DNA from: Sphingomonadales bacterium
Lineage (GTDB): Bacteria > Pseudomonadota > Alphaproteobacteria > Sphingomonadales > Sphingomonadaceae
DNA length: 64,000 nucleotides
Assembly (NCBI GenBank): GCA_027486895.1
Contig: JAIXOE010000005.1
Span: 1 to 64,000 of the forward strand
Direction of reading: 5' to 3'
The translations under genes and the position numbers were made by a program. Below the pieces are notes generated by a model. That model was not told where the DNA came from. It worked only from the letters and a program-made list of their open reading frames with translations, and searched no databases. The first letter of the stretch is position 1. The number at the start of each line of letters is the position of its first letter. This document shows positions 44,430-52,724 of this stretch, in pieces.

Positions 44430-44978
44430 ATGCCAGTGGAACATATTGACGATCTGATTGATGATTTAATTGCCCGCGAAGGCGATTATGTAAATCATCC
44501 GGCGGACAGAGGCGGCCCCACCCGTTGGGGCATTACAGAAGCAGTGGCGCGTCGGCAGGGCTATCATGACAATATGCGCCAGCTGCCCCGAAATGAAGCC
44601 GCAGCGATTTACAAACGCATATATTGGGATGTACCGGGCTTCGCTGACGTCGCCGGAATTGCGCCAGATTTGGCTGCAGAGCTGTTTGATACTGGCGTCA
44701 ACATGGGCACCGGAACCGCCACCGGCTTTCTGCAACGCGCGTTGAACGCGTTAAACCGCAATGGGCGCGACTATGCAGATATCGCCGTCGATCGAAAAAT
44801 GGGACCCGCCACCTTGGACGCACTATCTGCCTTTTTTGATAGACGTGGCCCGTCGGCAGAAACGGTCCTGTTAAAGGCAATCGATGCGCTGCAGGGCGCC
44901 CATTATGTACGGCTGGCCGAGGCACGGCCGTCACAAGAGGCCTTTCTCTATGGCTGGCTATCGAACCGTATCGGATAA
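44430..44978 (+). CDS. GH108 endolysin (N-acetylmuramidase) with peptidoglycan-binding domain
   Basis: 182 aa from the ATG at 44430 with a GTGAGG site. The catalytic part starts IAREGDYVNHPADRGGPTRWGIT, where the Glu of A-R-E-G and the downstream P-x-D-x-GG-x-T-x-x-G-I-T are the GH108 active-site pattern. A predicted peptidoglycan-binding domain (PG_binding_3) covers the C-terminal half (VDRKMGPATLDALSAF). There is no signal peptide, so release needs a holin, and a holin gene follows 17 bp later. The same domain pair is found in the endolysin of the Rhodobacter gene transfer agent. It may act in phage-like or GTA lysis. Confidence 0.88.
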   Translation: MPVEHIDDLIDDLIAREGDYVNHPADRGGPTRWGITEAVARRQGYHDNMRQLPRNEAAAIYKRIYWDVPGFADVAGIAPDLAAELFDTGVNMGTGTATGFLQRALNALNRNGRDYADIAVDRKMGPATLDALSAFFDRRGPSAETVLLKAIDALQGAHYVRLAEARPSQEAFLYGWLSNRIG

Positions 44979-44995
44979 TTCGAAAGGAAAATATC

Positions 44996-45409
44996 ATGGC
45001 ACTCATCGACGGGCTGATTGGGCCGATTGCCAGTATCATCGACAAGATCATTCCCGATCCCAAGGCGCGGGATGCAGCCAAGCTTGAACTGCTTAAACTA
45101 CAAGGCAGCCAGGAACTCGAAAATGTGAAAGCGCAACTGTCGGGCATATTGGCCGAAGCACAATCCGCAGACCCTTGGACGAGCCGGGCGCGCCCGAGTT
45201 TTCTGTATGTTATCTATGCGATGCTGCTTTGGTCCATTCCAATGGGACTGATTGCCGCCATCCGGCCCGAAGCCGCTGCGAACATTGCGGCCGGCATGAA
45301 TGCTTATCTAAATGGCCTGCCCGAGCCATTATACGCCCTGTTTGGCACAGGCTATCTTGGTTACACCGTGGCGCGCCAATGGGGCATTTCGCGGGGTACA
45401 GAAAAATAG
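44996..45409 (+). CDS. Holin, GTA three-transmembrane type
   Basis: 137 aa. The N-terminal 60 residues contain IDGLIGPIASIIDKIIPDPKARDAAKLELLKLQ, typical of the 3TM holin family named after gene transfer agents (quoted in part: IDKIIPDPKARDAAKLEL). RARPSFLYVIYAMLLW leads into TM segments at about 66-90 and 108-128; the R-P-x-x-x-Y/W pattern is shared with the family. It would permeabilise the inner membrane to let the endolysin reach murein. A GAAAGGAAA site precedes the start. Confidence 0.82.
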   Translation: MALIDGLIGPIASIIDKIIPDPKARDAAKLELLKLQGSQELENVKAQLSGILAEAQSADPWTSRARPSFLYVIYAMLLWSIPMGLIAAIRPEAAANIAAGMNAYLNGLPEPLYALFGTGYLGYTVARQWGISRGTEK

Positions 45410-45480
45410 TTGCGCATGACGGCCTTCATCCGTTACGCCGTGCTACCCGCTAGGGATTTATGGGACTCAGGAGAACTAAG

Positions 45481-45777
45481 ATGAAGAAAGTTGTCGCAAC
45501 TGTTGCTGCTCTCGCATTCACAATTTCGCTCGCTGCATGCGGCGAAGCTGGCGATAAGGCAGCTGAAGAAACCGCCGAAGCAGCCGACGCAACTGGCGAA
45601 GCTGTTGAAGCTGGCGCAGAAAACGCAATGACCGCTGCTGAAGGCGCCGCTGACGCGACCGCAGAAGCCGCTGGTGAAGCCGCTGACGCAACTGCCGGTG
45701 CAGCCAAGGACGCAACAGCAGCAGCCGGCGCAGCCGTTGAAGACGCTGGCAAGAGCATGAAGGAAGAAGCCAAGTAA
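45481..45777 (+). CDS. Small alanine-rich lipoprotein
   Basis: 98 aa from the ATG at 45481 (AGGAG site). The signal ends in the lipobox SLAAC (about residue 19). The mature part is a repetitive helix of Ala, Glu, Asp, Thr and Lys (units such as EAADATGEA and EAADATAGA), probably an amphipathic rod in the periplasm. It begins 71 bp after the holin on the same strand and is closed by a strong terminator. Its function is unknown; see findings for a lysis-related idea. Confidence 0.7.
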   Translation: MKKVVATVAALAFTISLAACGEAGDKAAEETAEAADATGEAVEAGAENAMTAAEGAADATAEAAGEAADATAGAAKDATAAAGAAVEDAGKSMKEEAK

Positions 45778-45800
45778 TAGGCTTTTCTCTAACGATATTG

Positions 45801-45834
45801 AGCCCGCTCTGCCCCGTGCAGTGGCGGGCTTTTT
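45801..45834 (+). terminator. Rho-independent terminator after the Ala-rich lipoprotein
   Basis: AGCCCGC (45801-45807) pairs with GCGGGCT (45824-45830), directly followed by TTTTC. It ends the plus-strand unit; the minus strand has no T tract here. Confidence 0.85.
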
Positions 45835-45848
45835 CGTGTCATTTCGCG

Positions 45849-46970
45849 TTATGCGAAATCAGGAAACAACGACGCCCTCGTCCTGACAGGATCTAAAGCA
45901 TAATGCCGCGCCAATGCGTCGCTGGCGAACTGTTCAAACCGCATGGTAGGTTTGAGGTCGCGACCCTCATATAATTGCGATGCCTTCATCCCCGGCCAAT
46001 CAGCGACAATATTGCCCCCGTTCGCTAGCGCGCCACCAAAGAGCATAGCTGCTGACGCCGTGCCGTGATCGGTGCCGCCCGTACCATTGAATGCGACGGT
46101 CCTGCCAAATTCTGTGGCCACCATCACCAACGTATTGCTCCATTCACTGCCAAGGGCATCGCGGAGTGCACCAATGAGCGCATCAAGTTGCTTGAGCGCG
46201 CCATTTAGTCGACCCTTTTGCTGAAAATGGGTGTCCCAGCCATTTGTTTCCAACATTACCACGTGTGCACCATTCGGACCCTGCATCAGTCCCGCAGTCA
46301 TCTGGCCCAGCGCAGCGCCACCCTTAAGCGCCTGATCAGCAGGTACGCCAGCCATGGCTTCGGCGGCTTGCGCGCCACTCCATAAAGCAGAAAGTTGAGC
46401 ATCCTCTGCATATAGGTTGGTCAAGCGCGACATAAGGTCTGAATCGGCATCAGGCATACGTGACGGTGCATAGCTGTTCGCTACAATTGGTCCACGCAAG
46501 GCGAGTGGGACCGACGGCGCAACCGCCAGACCTTTGGCATCATCACGCGGCAACAGCGTCAACAGTCGCCCAATCCATCCGTCATCGCGGCCATATGGAC
46601 GGCCTGCTCCGGACTCCAACATATTTTGCGCGTCAAAATGTGAGCGTTCGCGATAAGAGGATGCCAATGCATGGCCGAAGCTGGCCTGTTTCAGCTCAAA
46701 CAACTTGGCGCTTTCGGTCATCGCTGGATGCAGCGTAAACAGGTTGTCGAGCTTCATACCCGTCGCCGCATCCGCCGCCAAATCGCCACGCGCACGCAGA
46801 AAATCAGGGTCACCCGTCGGCGCCAATGTGGCCAATCCGTCAGCGGCCCCGCGCTGGATGATGAAAACAAATTTCTTGTTGGTGCCAGGCGCGGCCCAGC
46901 CAGTTCCCGGGAACGCGGCAACACCCAGTCCCAAAACACCGGCAGTGACAAAATAGCGTCGGTTCAGCAT
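45849..46970 (-). CDS. DUF1501-domain protein, Tat-exported
   Basis: 373 aa. The N terminus NRRYFVTAGVLGLGVAAFPG has a twin-arginine motif and hydrophobic core. The alkaline-phosphatase-like DUF1501 fold is indicated by FVFIIQRGAADGLATLAP near residue 32, ETNGWDTHFQQ near 245 and VMVATEFGRTVAFNGTGGTDHG near 280, where Asp and His are likely metal ligands. It follows the DUF1800 gene by four bases. The two families are found together in many bacteria and are exported; their substrate is unknown. Confidence 0.87.
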   Translation of the reverse strand: MLNRRYFVTAGVLGLGVAAFPGTGWAAPGTNKKFVFIIQRGAADGLATLAPTGDPDFLRARGDLAADAATGMKLDNLFTLHPAMTESAKLFELKQASFGHALASSYRERSHFDAQNMLESGAGRPYGRDDGWIGRLLTLLPRDDAKGLAVAPSVPLALRGPIVANSYAPSRMPDADSDLMSRLTNLYAEDAQLSALWSGAQAAEAMAGVPADQALKGGAALGQMTAGLMQGPNGAHVVMLETNGWDTHFQQKGRLNGALKQLDALIGALRDALGSEWSNTLVMVATEFGRTVAFNGTGGTDHGTASAAMLFGGALANGGNIVADWPGMKASQLYEGRDLKPTMRFEQFASDALARHYALDPVRTRASLFPDFA

Positions 46971-46974
46971 GGCC

Positions 46975-48411
46975 CTATCTCCGCAAAAATTCAGGTGACA
47001 ACAACATCAGTGCAAGCCCCTGAGAAGGGCTCTCAGCACGCGCAATGCTTTCGGTCGTCATCGTGCTGAGCTGACCTGAAAGAATACGCGGCGCGAGTGT
47101 GCGGGCATCGACCCTGTTGGCACTGCGTTCGGCCAATCGGCTGGCAATCTCTACACGCCGCATTAGCGCTGCTCCACCGGCCCAATTCTCGGTCGTGTCG
47201 CTAAATCCAGCCGGTGAGCCTGGTTTCCAGATGGGTTGTCCCAGCTGCGCCAGCAAGTTTACGCTTTGCCTGCTGTTGGGCAGTTCCCGGACATTCAATG
47301 CGCGCAACGAGGAGATTACCCAATCCCATGGCGATTTAAACTTGGCCTGCTTGGCCAGCCACATTTCGGGCGATTCAATCAACGTGCGGTAGAGCCGGGG
47401 CAAGTCGCCGCCGCTTTCAAGAAAGCTTTTTTCGAGCCGCTCCACCAATGCTGGCGGCGGCACGTCTGCGGCAAAATGTTGCGCCAGCTTTGTTGCAATA
47501 TGCTTTGCCGTTGCCGGATGCGTGGCGATGTCGGAGAGAATGGCACGCGCTTGTGCCTCGCCCTGTTGGCTGTAACGCCGACCGATGACAACACGGTCGC
47601 CTGGTTCATGAATGGCGGCGAAAAATTGACTATCGCCGTCCTTGCCATTCTGCGCCATGACACGCTGGATTGGCCCCTTCGCCATCCCGCCAACGGTATA
47701 TCCCGTCAGGGCGCGCGCAAATTCGGTGACATCCTTTTGGTCGTAGACGGTGCGCACGCCAAGCGTGTGCAGTTCCAAAATCTCACGCGCCAAATTTTCA
47801 TTGAGCCCGAGTTCCTTATTGCGTCTGGCAGCCACCCTGGTCGCGAGCGGGCTATTGGGTCCAATCGATTGCGCCTGATCCAGATAGAGCAGCATCGCCG
47901 GATGGGTGACGGCGGCAAACAACAAATCTGAAAACTTGCCCATGACATGCGGCCGAATAGCCGTGAATTCATAGTCACCCGCCAAAGCCAGCACCGGAAG
48001 CTTGTCAATCGACACCGCAAAATGGTTTGACCAGAAATGCACCAATCGCTCGGCAAAATCAGTATCGCTGCTGATCGCGGCATCCATTCGGGCGTCGGCT
48101 GCGGCCACATATTGAAGGCGCAGTGTATTGACGACTTTTTCGATTTTGGCGGGATCAATCTGCGGGGTGTCGTCGGCAGCCATGGCTGCCGCGGCATCCT
48201 TTCGCGCAGCCCGAAAATCTTTGCGGTCGAGCTGATATTCACGAAAGCCAACCGCGATGTCCGCGCGACTTGGTTGGCTCGCCATGCCAGAAAACACCGG
48301 TTCATATTTGCTTATCTGGGATTTTAGCCAGTCAGCGGGGTCAGCCGGCACGGTGCCAGTGGGTCTCGCACCAAGTCCAAAGCGGTTCATCGCTATCGCC
48401 GCATTTATCAT
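46975..48411 (-). CDS. DUF1800-domain protein
   Basis: 478 aa from the ATG at 48411 (GGAGAG site upstream). Characteristic parts are AIAMNRFGLGARPTG at the start, LVHFWSNHFAVS near residue 130, NENLAREILELHTLGVRTVY near 215 and the end LSPEFLRR. DUF1800 proteins are large helical, probably exported proteins that accompany DUF1501. No signal peptide is obvious, which is usual for the family. Function is not known. Confidence 0.87.
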   Translation of the reverse strand: MINAAIAMNRFGLGARPTGTVPADPADWLKSQISKYEPVFSGMASQPSRADIAVGFREYQLDRKDFRAARKDAAAAMAADDTPQIDPAKIEKVVNTLRLQYVAAADARMDAAISSDTDFAERLVHFWSNHFAVSIDKLPVLALAGDYEFTAIRPHVMGKFSDLLFAAVTHPAMLLYLDQAQSIGPNSPLATRVAARRNKELGLNENLAREILELHTLGVRTVYDQKDVTEFARALTGYTVGGMAKGPIQRVMAQNGKDGDSQFFAAIHEPGDRVVIGRRYSQQGEAQARAILSDIATHPATAKHIATKLAQHFAADVPPPALVERLEKSFLESGGDLPRLYRTLIESPEMWLAKQAKFKSPWDWVISSLRALNVRELPNSRQSVNLLAQLGQPIWKPGSPAGFSDTTENWAGGAALMRRVEIASRLAERSANRVDARTLAPRILSGQLSTMTTESIARAESPSQGLALMLLSPEFLRR

Positions 48412-48669
48412 CCTGTTCTCTCCAGAACACTGCCTGTTCAATCACAAAGATACCCAGAGGGGCATTATGCGCAATGTGCAAATTGTATGGAATTGTCGCA
48501 ACGCGAAAAACCCGTGCGGGTCAAAATGGACTCAGATCTTTTGAAGGTCAGATGCTGCGGTATTTATCATCCGGTATCGCGAGTAGTTGCAACACTAACC
48601 TCACCGACTTACAGTCTAAAGAAACAAATTCGGGCGGGGGTATTGCGGTTGTCAGTCACACATGAAGAC

Positions 48670-50376
48670 ATGGCTCGTGCCATAGTTACGAAACCTCGCT
48701 GGTGGTTGATCCTGATTGGATTGGCGATCGTTCTGGCAGGCGGATTTCTTGCCCAAAGCGTGCGCACGGCGGACGGCACAATAGTTCGGGATATACGGTT
48801 TAAAGGCACCGATGGGACAGTGATGAGCGCATTGCTTTATGTCCCGAAAAACGCAACCCCCGCGACCCCAGCGCCCGGTATTCTTGCTGTCCACGGCTAT
48901 ATCAATTCGCGCGAGACCCAAGACGGTTTTGCGATTGAATTTGCCCGCAGGGGCTATGTGGTTTTGTCACTTGATCAGACTGGCCATGGCTACAGTCAGG
49001 GCGCCGCATTCTCAAATGGCTTTGGCGGCCCTGATGGTTTGAAATATTTGCGCTCCTTGCCAATGGTGGATGTTCGACAAATCGGGTTAGAAGGCCACAG
49101 CATGGGCGGCTGGACGGTGCTTGCGGCTGCGGCGGCGATGCCCACAGCTTATACGTCTATGGTCCTGGAAGGATCGTCAACCGGCGCGCCCTTCGCGCAG
49201 GAAGGCTCGCCCAACTGGCCGCGCAATGTAGCGGTCGTTTTCAGCCGCTATGACGAGTTTTCAAATTTGATGTGGGGCGTTGCACGTGCGCAAGATGTCG
49301 CCAGCAGCAGCAAGCTTCAAACATTGTTTGGCACGCGCGCTCCTGTTGTGGAAAACCGTTTGTACGGAACCATCGCAGACGGGACTGCGCGCAAGCTGTA
49401 CCAGCCCGCAACAACTCATCCGGGCGACCATGCATCCACGGCAGCAATTGGGAACGCGATTGACTGGTTTGCCACCACGCTCACCGGTGGCACGGCTAAA
49501 CCGGCAAGCGATCAAATTTGGTATTGGAAAGAAGTTGGCACCGGCATTGGCCTTGTCGGTTTCGTGGTGATTATGTTGGGTGCGTTTGATGCTCTCGTCC
49601 GATTGCCTCTATTCGCTTCAGTGAAAGGCGCACCGGACCCTGCGTCGGAAAAACGCGATGGCGCTTGGTGGAAGCGCTTTGCGTTAAACACCGTGCTTCC
49701 CGCGTTGCTATTCTTTCCAACGTTCATTGCGGCCTATATTCTGCTGCCTGGATCGCATTGGCTCCCACAGGCGGTCACAACGCAAATCACACTCTGGGCT
49801 TTGACCAGTGCGGGCTTGAGCCTGTTAATAGGTCGTTTGTTGCGACAGTCCGCGGGCACGCATCAATCAGACTGGTTTAAATCCATTTTGCTGGCTCTGG
49901 CGACTGTAGCGGCAGGCTATGCAGCACTCTTGCTCGTCGATCAGTTGTTCCAAACAGACTTTCGGCTTTGGGTAGTCGCAGTTAAACTTCCAAGTGCAAG
50001 CCAGTGGGCGATTGCGGCGATTTACGTTGTACCGATAACGCTCGCTTTTCTGGTAACGACCAGATCACTGGCCAATGCCTCGGTCCGAAGCGACACTATT
50101 GAGGGTCGTTACATTGCCGCAATATGCACACTCACCACGGGCTTCATTGTGATGCTGAGTGTCATTTACGGTCTGCTGTTCACGACCGGATCACTAATCA
50201 CCGCATTTGACCCCCTCAGCACCGTAATCGCGATACAGTTCGTGCCAGTGCTCATTGCCGTAGCCATCATCGCGGTATTTACCTGGCAACGCACGGGCAG
50301 CTATCGTTCTGGCGGGTTGATAGCCGGAATTTTGGTGACCCTTTACGCTGTTGCGGGGACAGCCACGCAAATCTGA
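48670..50376 (+). CDS. Alpha/beta hydrolase fused to a multi-pass membrane domain
   Basis: 568 aa from the ATG at 48670; a TTG at 48649 with a GGGGG stretch upstream is an alternative. TM1 (about 11-30) is followed by an exported alpha/beta hydrolase domain (about 45-275): GILAVHGYINSRETQ (oxyanion region), LEGHSMGGWTV with the nucleophile Ser, and THPGDHAST with the likely catalytic His. Then come about seven or eight membrane segments up to the end. The substrate is unknown; the domain order suggests a membrane-tethered esterase or acyltransferase-like enzyme facing the periplasm. Confidence 0.78.
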   Translation: MARAIVTKPRWWLILIGLAIVLAGGFLAQSVRTADGTIVRDIRFKGTDGTVMSALLYVPKNATPATPAPGILAVHGYINSRETQDGFAIEFARRGYVVLSLDQTGHGYSQGAAFSNGFGGPDGLKYLRSLPMVDVRQIGLEGHSMGGWTVLAAAAAMPTAYTSMVLEGSSTGAPFAQEGSPNWPRNVAVVFSRYDEFSNLMWGVARAQDVASSSKLQTLFGTRAPVVENRLYGTIADGTARKLYQPATTHPGDHASTAAIGNAIDWFATTLTGGTAKPASDQIWYWKEVGTGIGLVGFVVIMLGAFDALVRLPLFASVKGAPDPASEKRDGAWWKRFALNTVLPALLFFPTFIAAYILLPGSHWLPQAVTTQITLWALTSAGLSLLIGRLLRQSAGTHQSDWFKSILLALATVAAGYAALLLVDQLFQTDFRLWVVAVKLPSASQWAIAAIYVVPITLAFLVTTRSLANASVRSDTIEGRYIAAICTLTTGFIVMLSVIYGLLFTTGSLITAFDPLSTVIAIQFVPVLIAVAIIAVFTWQRTGSYRSGGLIAGILVTLYAVAGTATQI

Positions 50377-50438
50377 TCGGGCACAGGCAAATCGATCGCA
50401 ATGTACCGGCAGGTCCCAGGGGGCGCAGTCCCTAGCGC

Positions 50439-51113
50439 TCAGAAATTTGCGCTGAGCGTCAGGTTCGCTGTATGGTCGATCCTGTCCGCACCATTTCTTA
50501 CAACATATTGGTTGAGATAGCCGGGCTCGAGCGTGAACTTCTTGCCAACCGGAATCGCTATCCCGGCAGAATTGCGCCACAGGCCAATTCCATCGCGCTG
50601 AAATGTCGTTTCGTTCAGGCCGATGAAGGGTTCCGTCCAGGCTATGGCGCGGACTTTCCCTGATAGTGGCGCAGTCAGCCGCAATTGCTGGCGCAGCCGC
50701 AGACCAGTGCCATTTTGGTTTTCGAAGAAGCGCTGCTCCAATCGGGTGCGTCCGGTGAGCGTAACGCCTTTGCCATCGCCAAGCAGGCGGAATGACAGCT
50801 GCTGGAAAATCCGGTGCTCATGGGTTTTTGCCGGACCAACTGGGTCCGTCATAACATAGGCGTATCCCAGTGACATCGTTGTGGTCTTGTTAAGCTTATA
50901 ACCGATTGCCGGGCGAAGCAGCAATTGCCCTAGGCGGGACGCATCGTTGGTGAAGCGCTCCTGCGCCTCAAGCGAGAGAACCGCACCATTGCCCAAGTCG
51001 ACATTGGCCGTTTGGGCGAGCCAGATATTCGCGTCCTCATCTGCAGCCTGTGCAGCCCAAGGCAGAAGGGCCGTTGCCAGAACACATGCAGGGATGAAGT
51101 TTTTGCGAAACAT
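50439..51113 (-). CDS. DUF2490-family outer membrane protein
   Basis: 224 aa with a signal peptide ending at AAQAA (residue 23) and a GAGGAG site. The rest is made of alternating strands ending in an aromatic Phe (LTLSANF), the sign of an outer membrane beta-barrel. RLEQRFFENQNGTGLRLRQQLRL and ANIWLAQTANVDLG fit DUF2490. It may be a small channel of unknown specificity. It follows the OmpW gene by 16 bp. Confidence 0.8.
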   Translation of the reverse strand: MFRKNFIPACVLATALLPWAAQAADEDANIWLAQTANVDLGNGAVLSLEAQERFTNDASRLGQLLLRPAIGYKLNKTTTMSLGYAYVMTDPVGPAKTHEHRIFQQLSFRLLGDGKGVTLTGRTRLEQRFFENQNGTGLRLRQQLRLTAPLSGKVRAIAWTEPFIGLNETTFQRDGIGLWRNSAGIAIPVGKKFTLEPGYLNQYVVRNGADRIDHTANLTLSANF

Positions 51114-51129
51114 CTGGCTCTCCTCAAAC

Positions 51130-51804
51130 TTAGAATCGGTAGCTCAGACCGGCACTTACTACCCATGGATCAAGCTTGTGCTCAGTCCGAAGGGCAAGGT
51201 TGTTACCAGCGTAGAAGCTGGCGGTCGTATCGACAAAATACCGCTTGGCATCAACACTTAATCCCAAGCCTTGGTCGTTTAGAGGAATGTCGACACCTGC
51301 CTGCAGCGCGACGCCAAAGTCATCCGACAGGTTGACGCGGGTTACGCCAAGGCGCGCAGCATCGGCGCCTACACCTTCGCTAAAGATGAAAAAGCGGGTA
51401 GGCCCTGCCCCGAGATAAGGCTTAACCGAGCCGAGGTCGAAATGATATTTCAACGTCACGGTCGCCGGCAGGATAATGGCATCGTTAACGAGCTTCGCAC
51501 CGGCCAACCCGCCTTCACCGGTAACGTCGTGCGGCGTAATGCAGCAGATGGTTTCAACCGAGAAGTTCGACGACAGGAAATATTCAGCCGCAATAGTAGG
51601 GACATAAGAATCGCTCGCCTTGCTGTCGCTGGTGGCTGGCGCACCAATCGTGTTGGTGAGAACGTTCGTGATTTCGCCGTTGGGCAGTACACCGGTCGCA
51701 AATGCCTTAATCTGTAACTTACCCTCGGGATTGCCAGCATAGGCTGGAGCTGAAAGCGCGATGGTAGCGGCTGTTGCCAGAATGGCGGTTGAGAATTTCT
51801 TCAT
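51130..51804 (-). CDS. OmpW-family outer membrane protein
   Basis: 224 aa from the ATG at 51804 with an AAGGAG site; the signal peptide ends at APAYAG. Eight-stranded barrel features: FATGVLPNGEITNV, TIAAEYFLSSNFSVETICC, TVTLKYHF, VKPYLGAGPTRFFIF and a terminal LSYRF. OmpW proteins form narrow hydrophobic channels and respond to stress. The gene is in a run with DUF2490 and, 124 bp upstream, the SnoaL-like gene. Confidence 0.88.
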   Translation of the reverse strand: MKKFSTAILATAATIALSAPAYAGNPEGKLQIKAFATGVLPNGEITNVLTNTIGAPATSDSKASDSYVPTIAAEYFLSSNFSVETICCITPHDVTGEGGLAGAKLVNDAIILPATVTLKYHFDLGSVKPYLGAGPTRFFIFSEGVGADAARLGVTRVNLSDDFGVALQAGVDIPLNDQGLGLSVDAKRYFVDTTASFYAGNNLALRTEHKLDPWVVSAGLSYRF

Positions 51805-51927
51805 GTTCTGGTTCTCCTTTATAAGGGGGACAATGATGGCGAACGACATCGGCCGGTTGTCGAACCGGGTGGTAAAGCGGACGATTCCGGGAAATCTGGC
51901 GGCAACCGCCCGCTCGAAAACCGATTT

Positions 51928-52515
51928 TTACTTCGCGGTATATGGCAAAGAGGAATGGTGGAGGACGATCTTCAAATTGCCGTCCGCGCCGCGGGTATAG
52001 CCCCAGGTCTTGTCAACCTTGGTCATATTGCCCTTGCTATCCCACATCGACACATTGCCCATCGAAATTGCCGAATTTCCTGTGATGATTATCCCTGCAT
52101 TTTCAGGCTCGCACTTGCGCCAGCCCTTCAAGGCAAAGCCAGTGTCGCTTGCATAGGCCTTATCCCCGCCGACAAAATAAGCGAGCGCGCCGTCACGTGT
52201 TGTGCGAAAGGTTTGGGGCGCAACGGTAAGGGTCGGTTTGAACAACACTGGGCCCATGGCATAGCCATAAGCGCCATCCAAAACCTGACCAGCTAAGGTC
52301 TTGGCCGCACTGTGGCCTTTGGTGTCATATTCGGTTGCGATGGCGACGAGAGCCCCGCACCATGCCTTTTGCGCAGCTTCAACTTCATCTTGCGTAATCG
52401 GTGCATAGATGGCCGTTGTTTTTGAACCGTGATCATCGGCGGCGGCCGGGCTGGCAAGCGCTGCGAGCGGAAGCAGAGCTGTTGCGGCGGCGTAACGGAT
52501 CGAGAAACTTTTCAT
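51928..52515 (-). CDS. Exported SnoaL/CaMKII-association-domain-like protein
   Basis: 195 aa from the ATG at 52515 (AGGAG site), signal peptide ending near ASPAAA. The mature protein has the pattern of an NTF2-like fold: VEAAQKAWCGALVAIATEY, YAMGPVLFKPT, DGALAYFVGG, and a C terminus GNLKIVLHHSSLPYT that is typical of the CaMKII association-domain-like group. Homologues are sometimes labelled phosphoribosyl-AMP cyclohydrolase, which I think is a mislabel, since no such motif is present. The role is unknown. Confidence 0.68.
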   Translation of the reverse strand: MKSFSIRYAAATALLPLAALASPAAADDHGSKTTAIYAPITQDEVEAAQKAWCGALVAIATEYDTKGHSAAKTLAGQVLDGAYGYAMGPVLFKPTLTVAPQTFRTTRDGALAYFVGGDKAYASDTGFALKGWRKCEPENAGIIITGNSAISMGNVSMWDSKGNMTKVDKTWGYTRGADGNLKIVLHHSSLPYTAK

Positions 52516-52547
52516 TCGAAATACTCCTAAAAGTGACAACAGGCTTT

Positions 52548-52595
52548 CTAAACGGCTGGATGTCTGGAAAACTAAACGGATGGACGTCCGGAAAA
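52548..52595. repeat. 24-bp tandem repeat, two copies
   Basis: Copies at 52548-52571 and 52572-52595 differ at three positions. Each begins CTAAACGG and ends TCTGGAAAA or TCCGGAAAA; the second copy contains the palindrome GGACGTCC. It lies just upstream of the SnoaL-like gene, in the 209-bp region between it and the divergent kinase operon. Confidence 0.7.
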
Positions 52596-52724
52596 CTTTC
52601 AAACTCCAATCGACTGGTTTGAAATAGACACTGGCAATGCTGGGCGAAATTGGCTGTGTGGCGGGCCGGGCAGCTTAGGCCACATGGCCTATGCAGTTCT
52701 GCAACAAGGCATTAATAGGGCCGT

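Noticed and set aside
52677-52690. Palindrome AGGCCA-CA-TGGCCT upstream of the HisKA_3 kinase
   Set aside because: Built from common GGCC steps in this GC-rich genome; less convincing than the 24-bp tandem repeat nearby.
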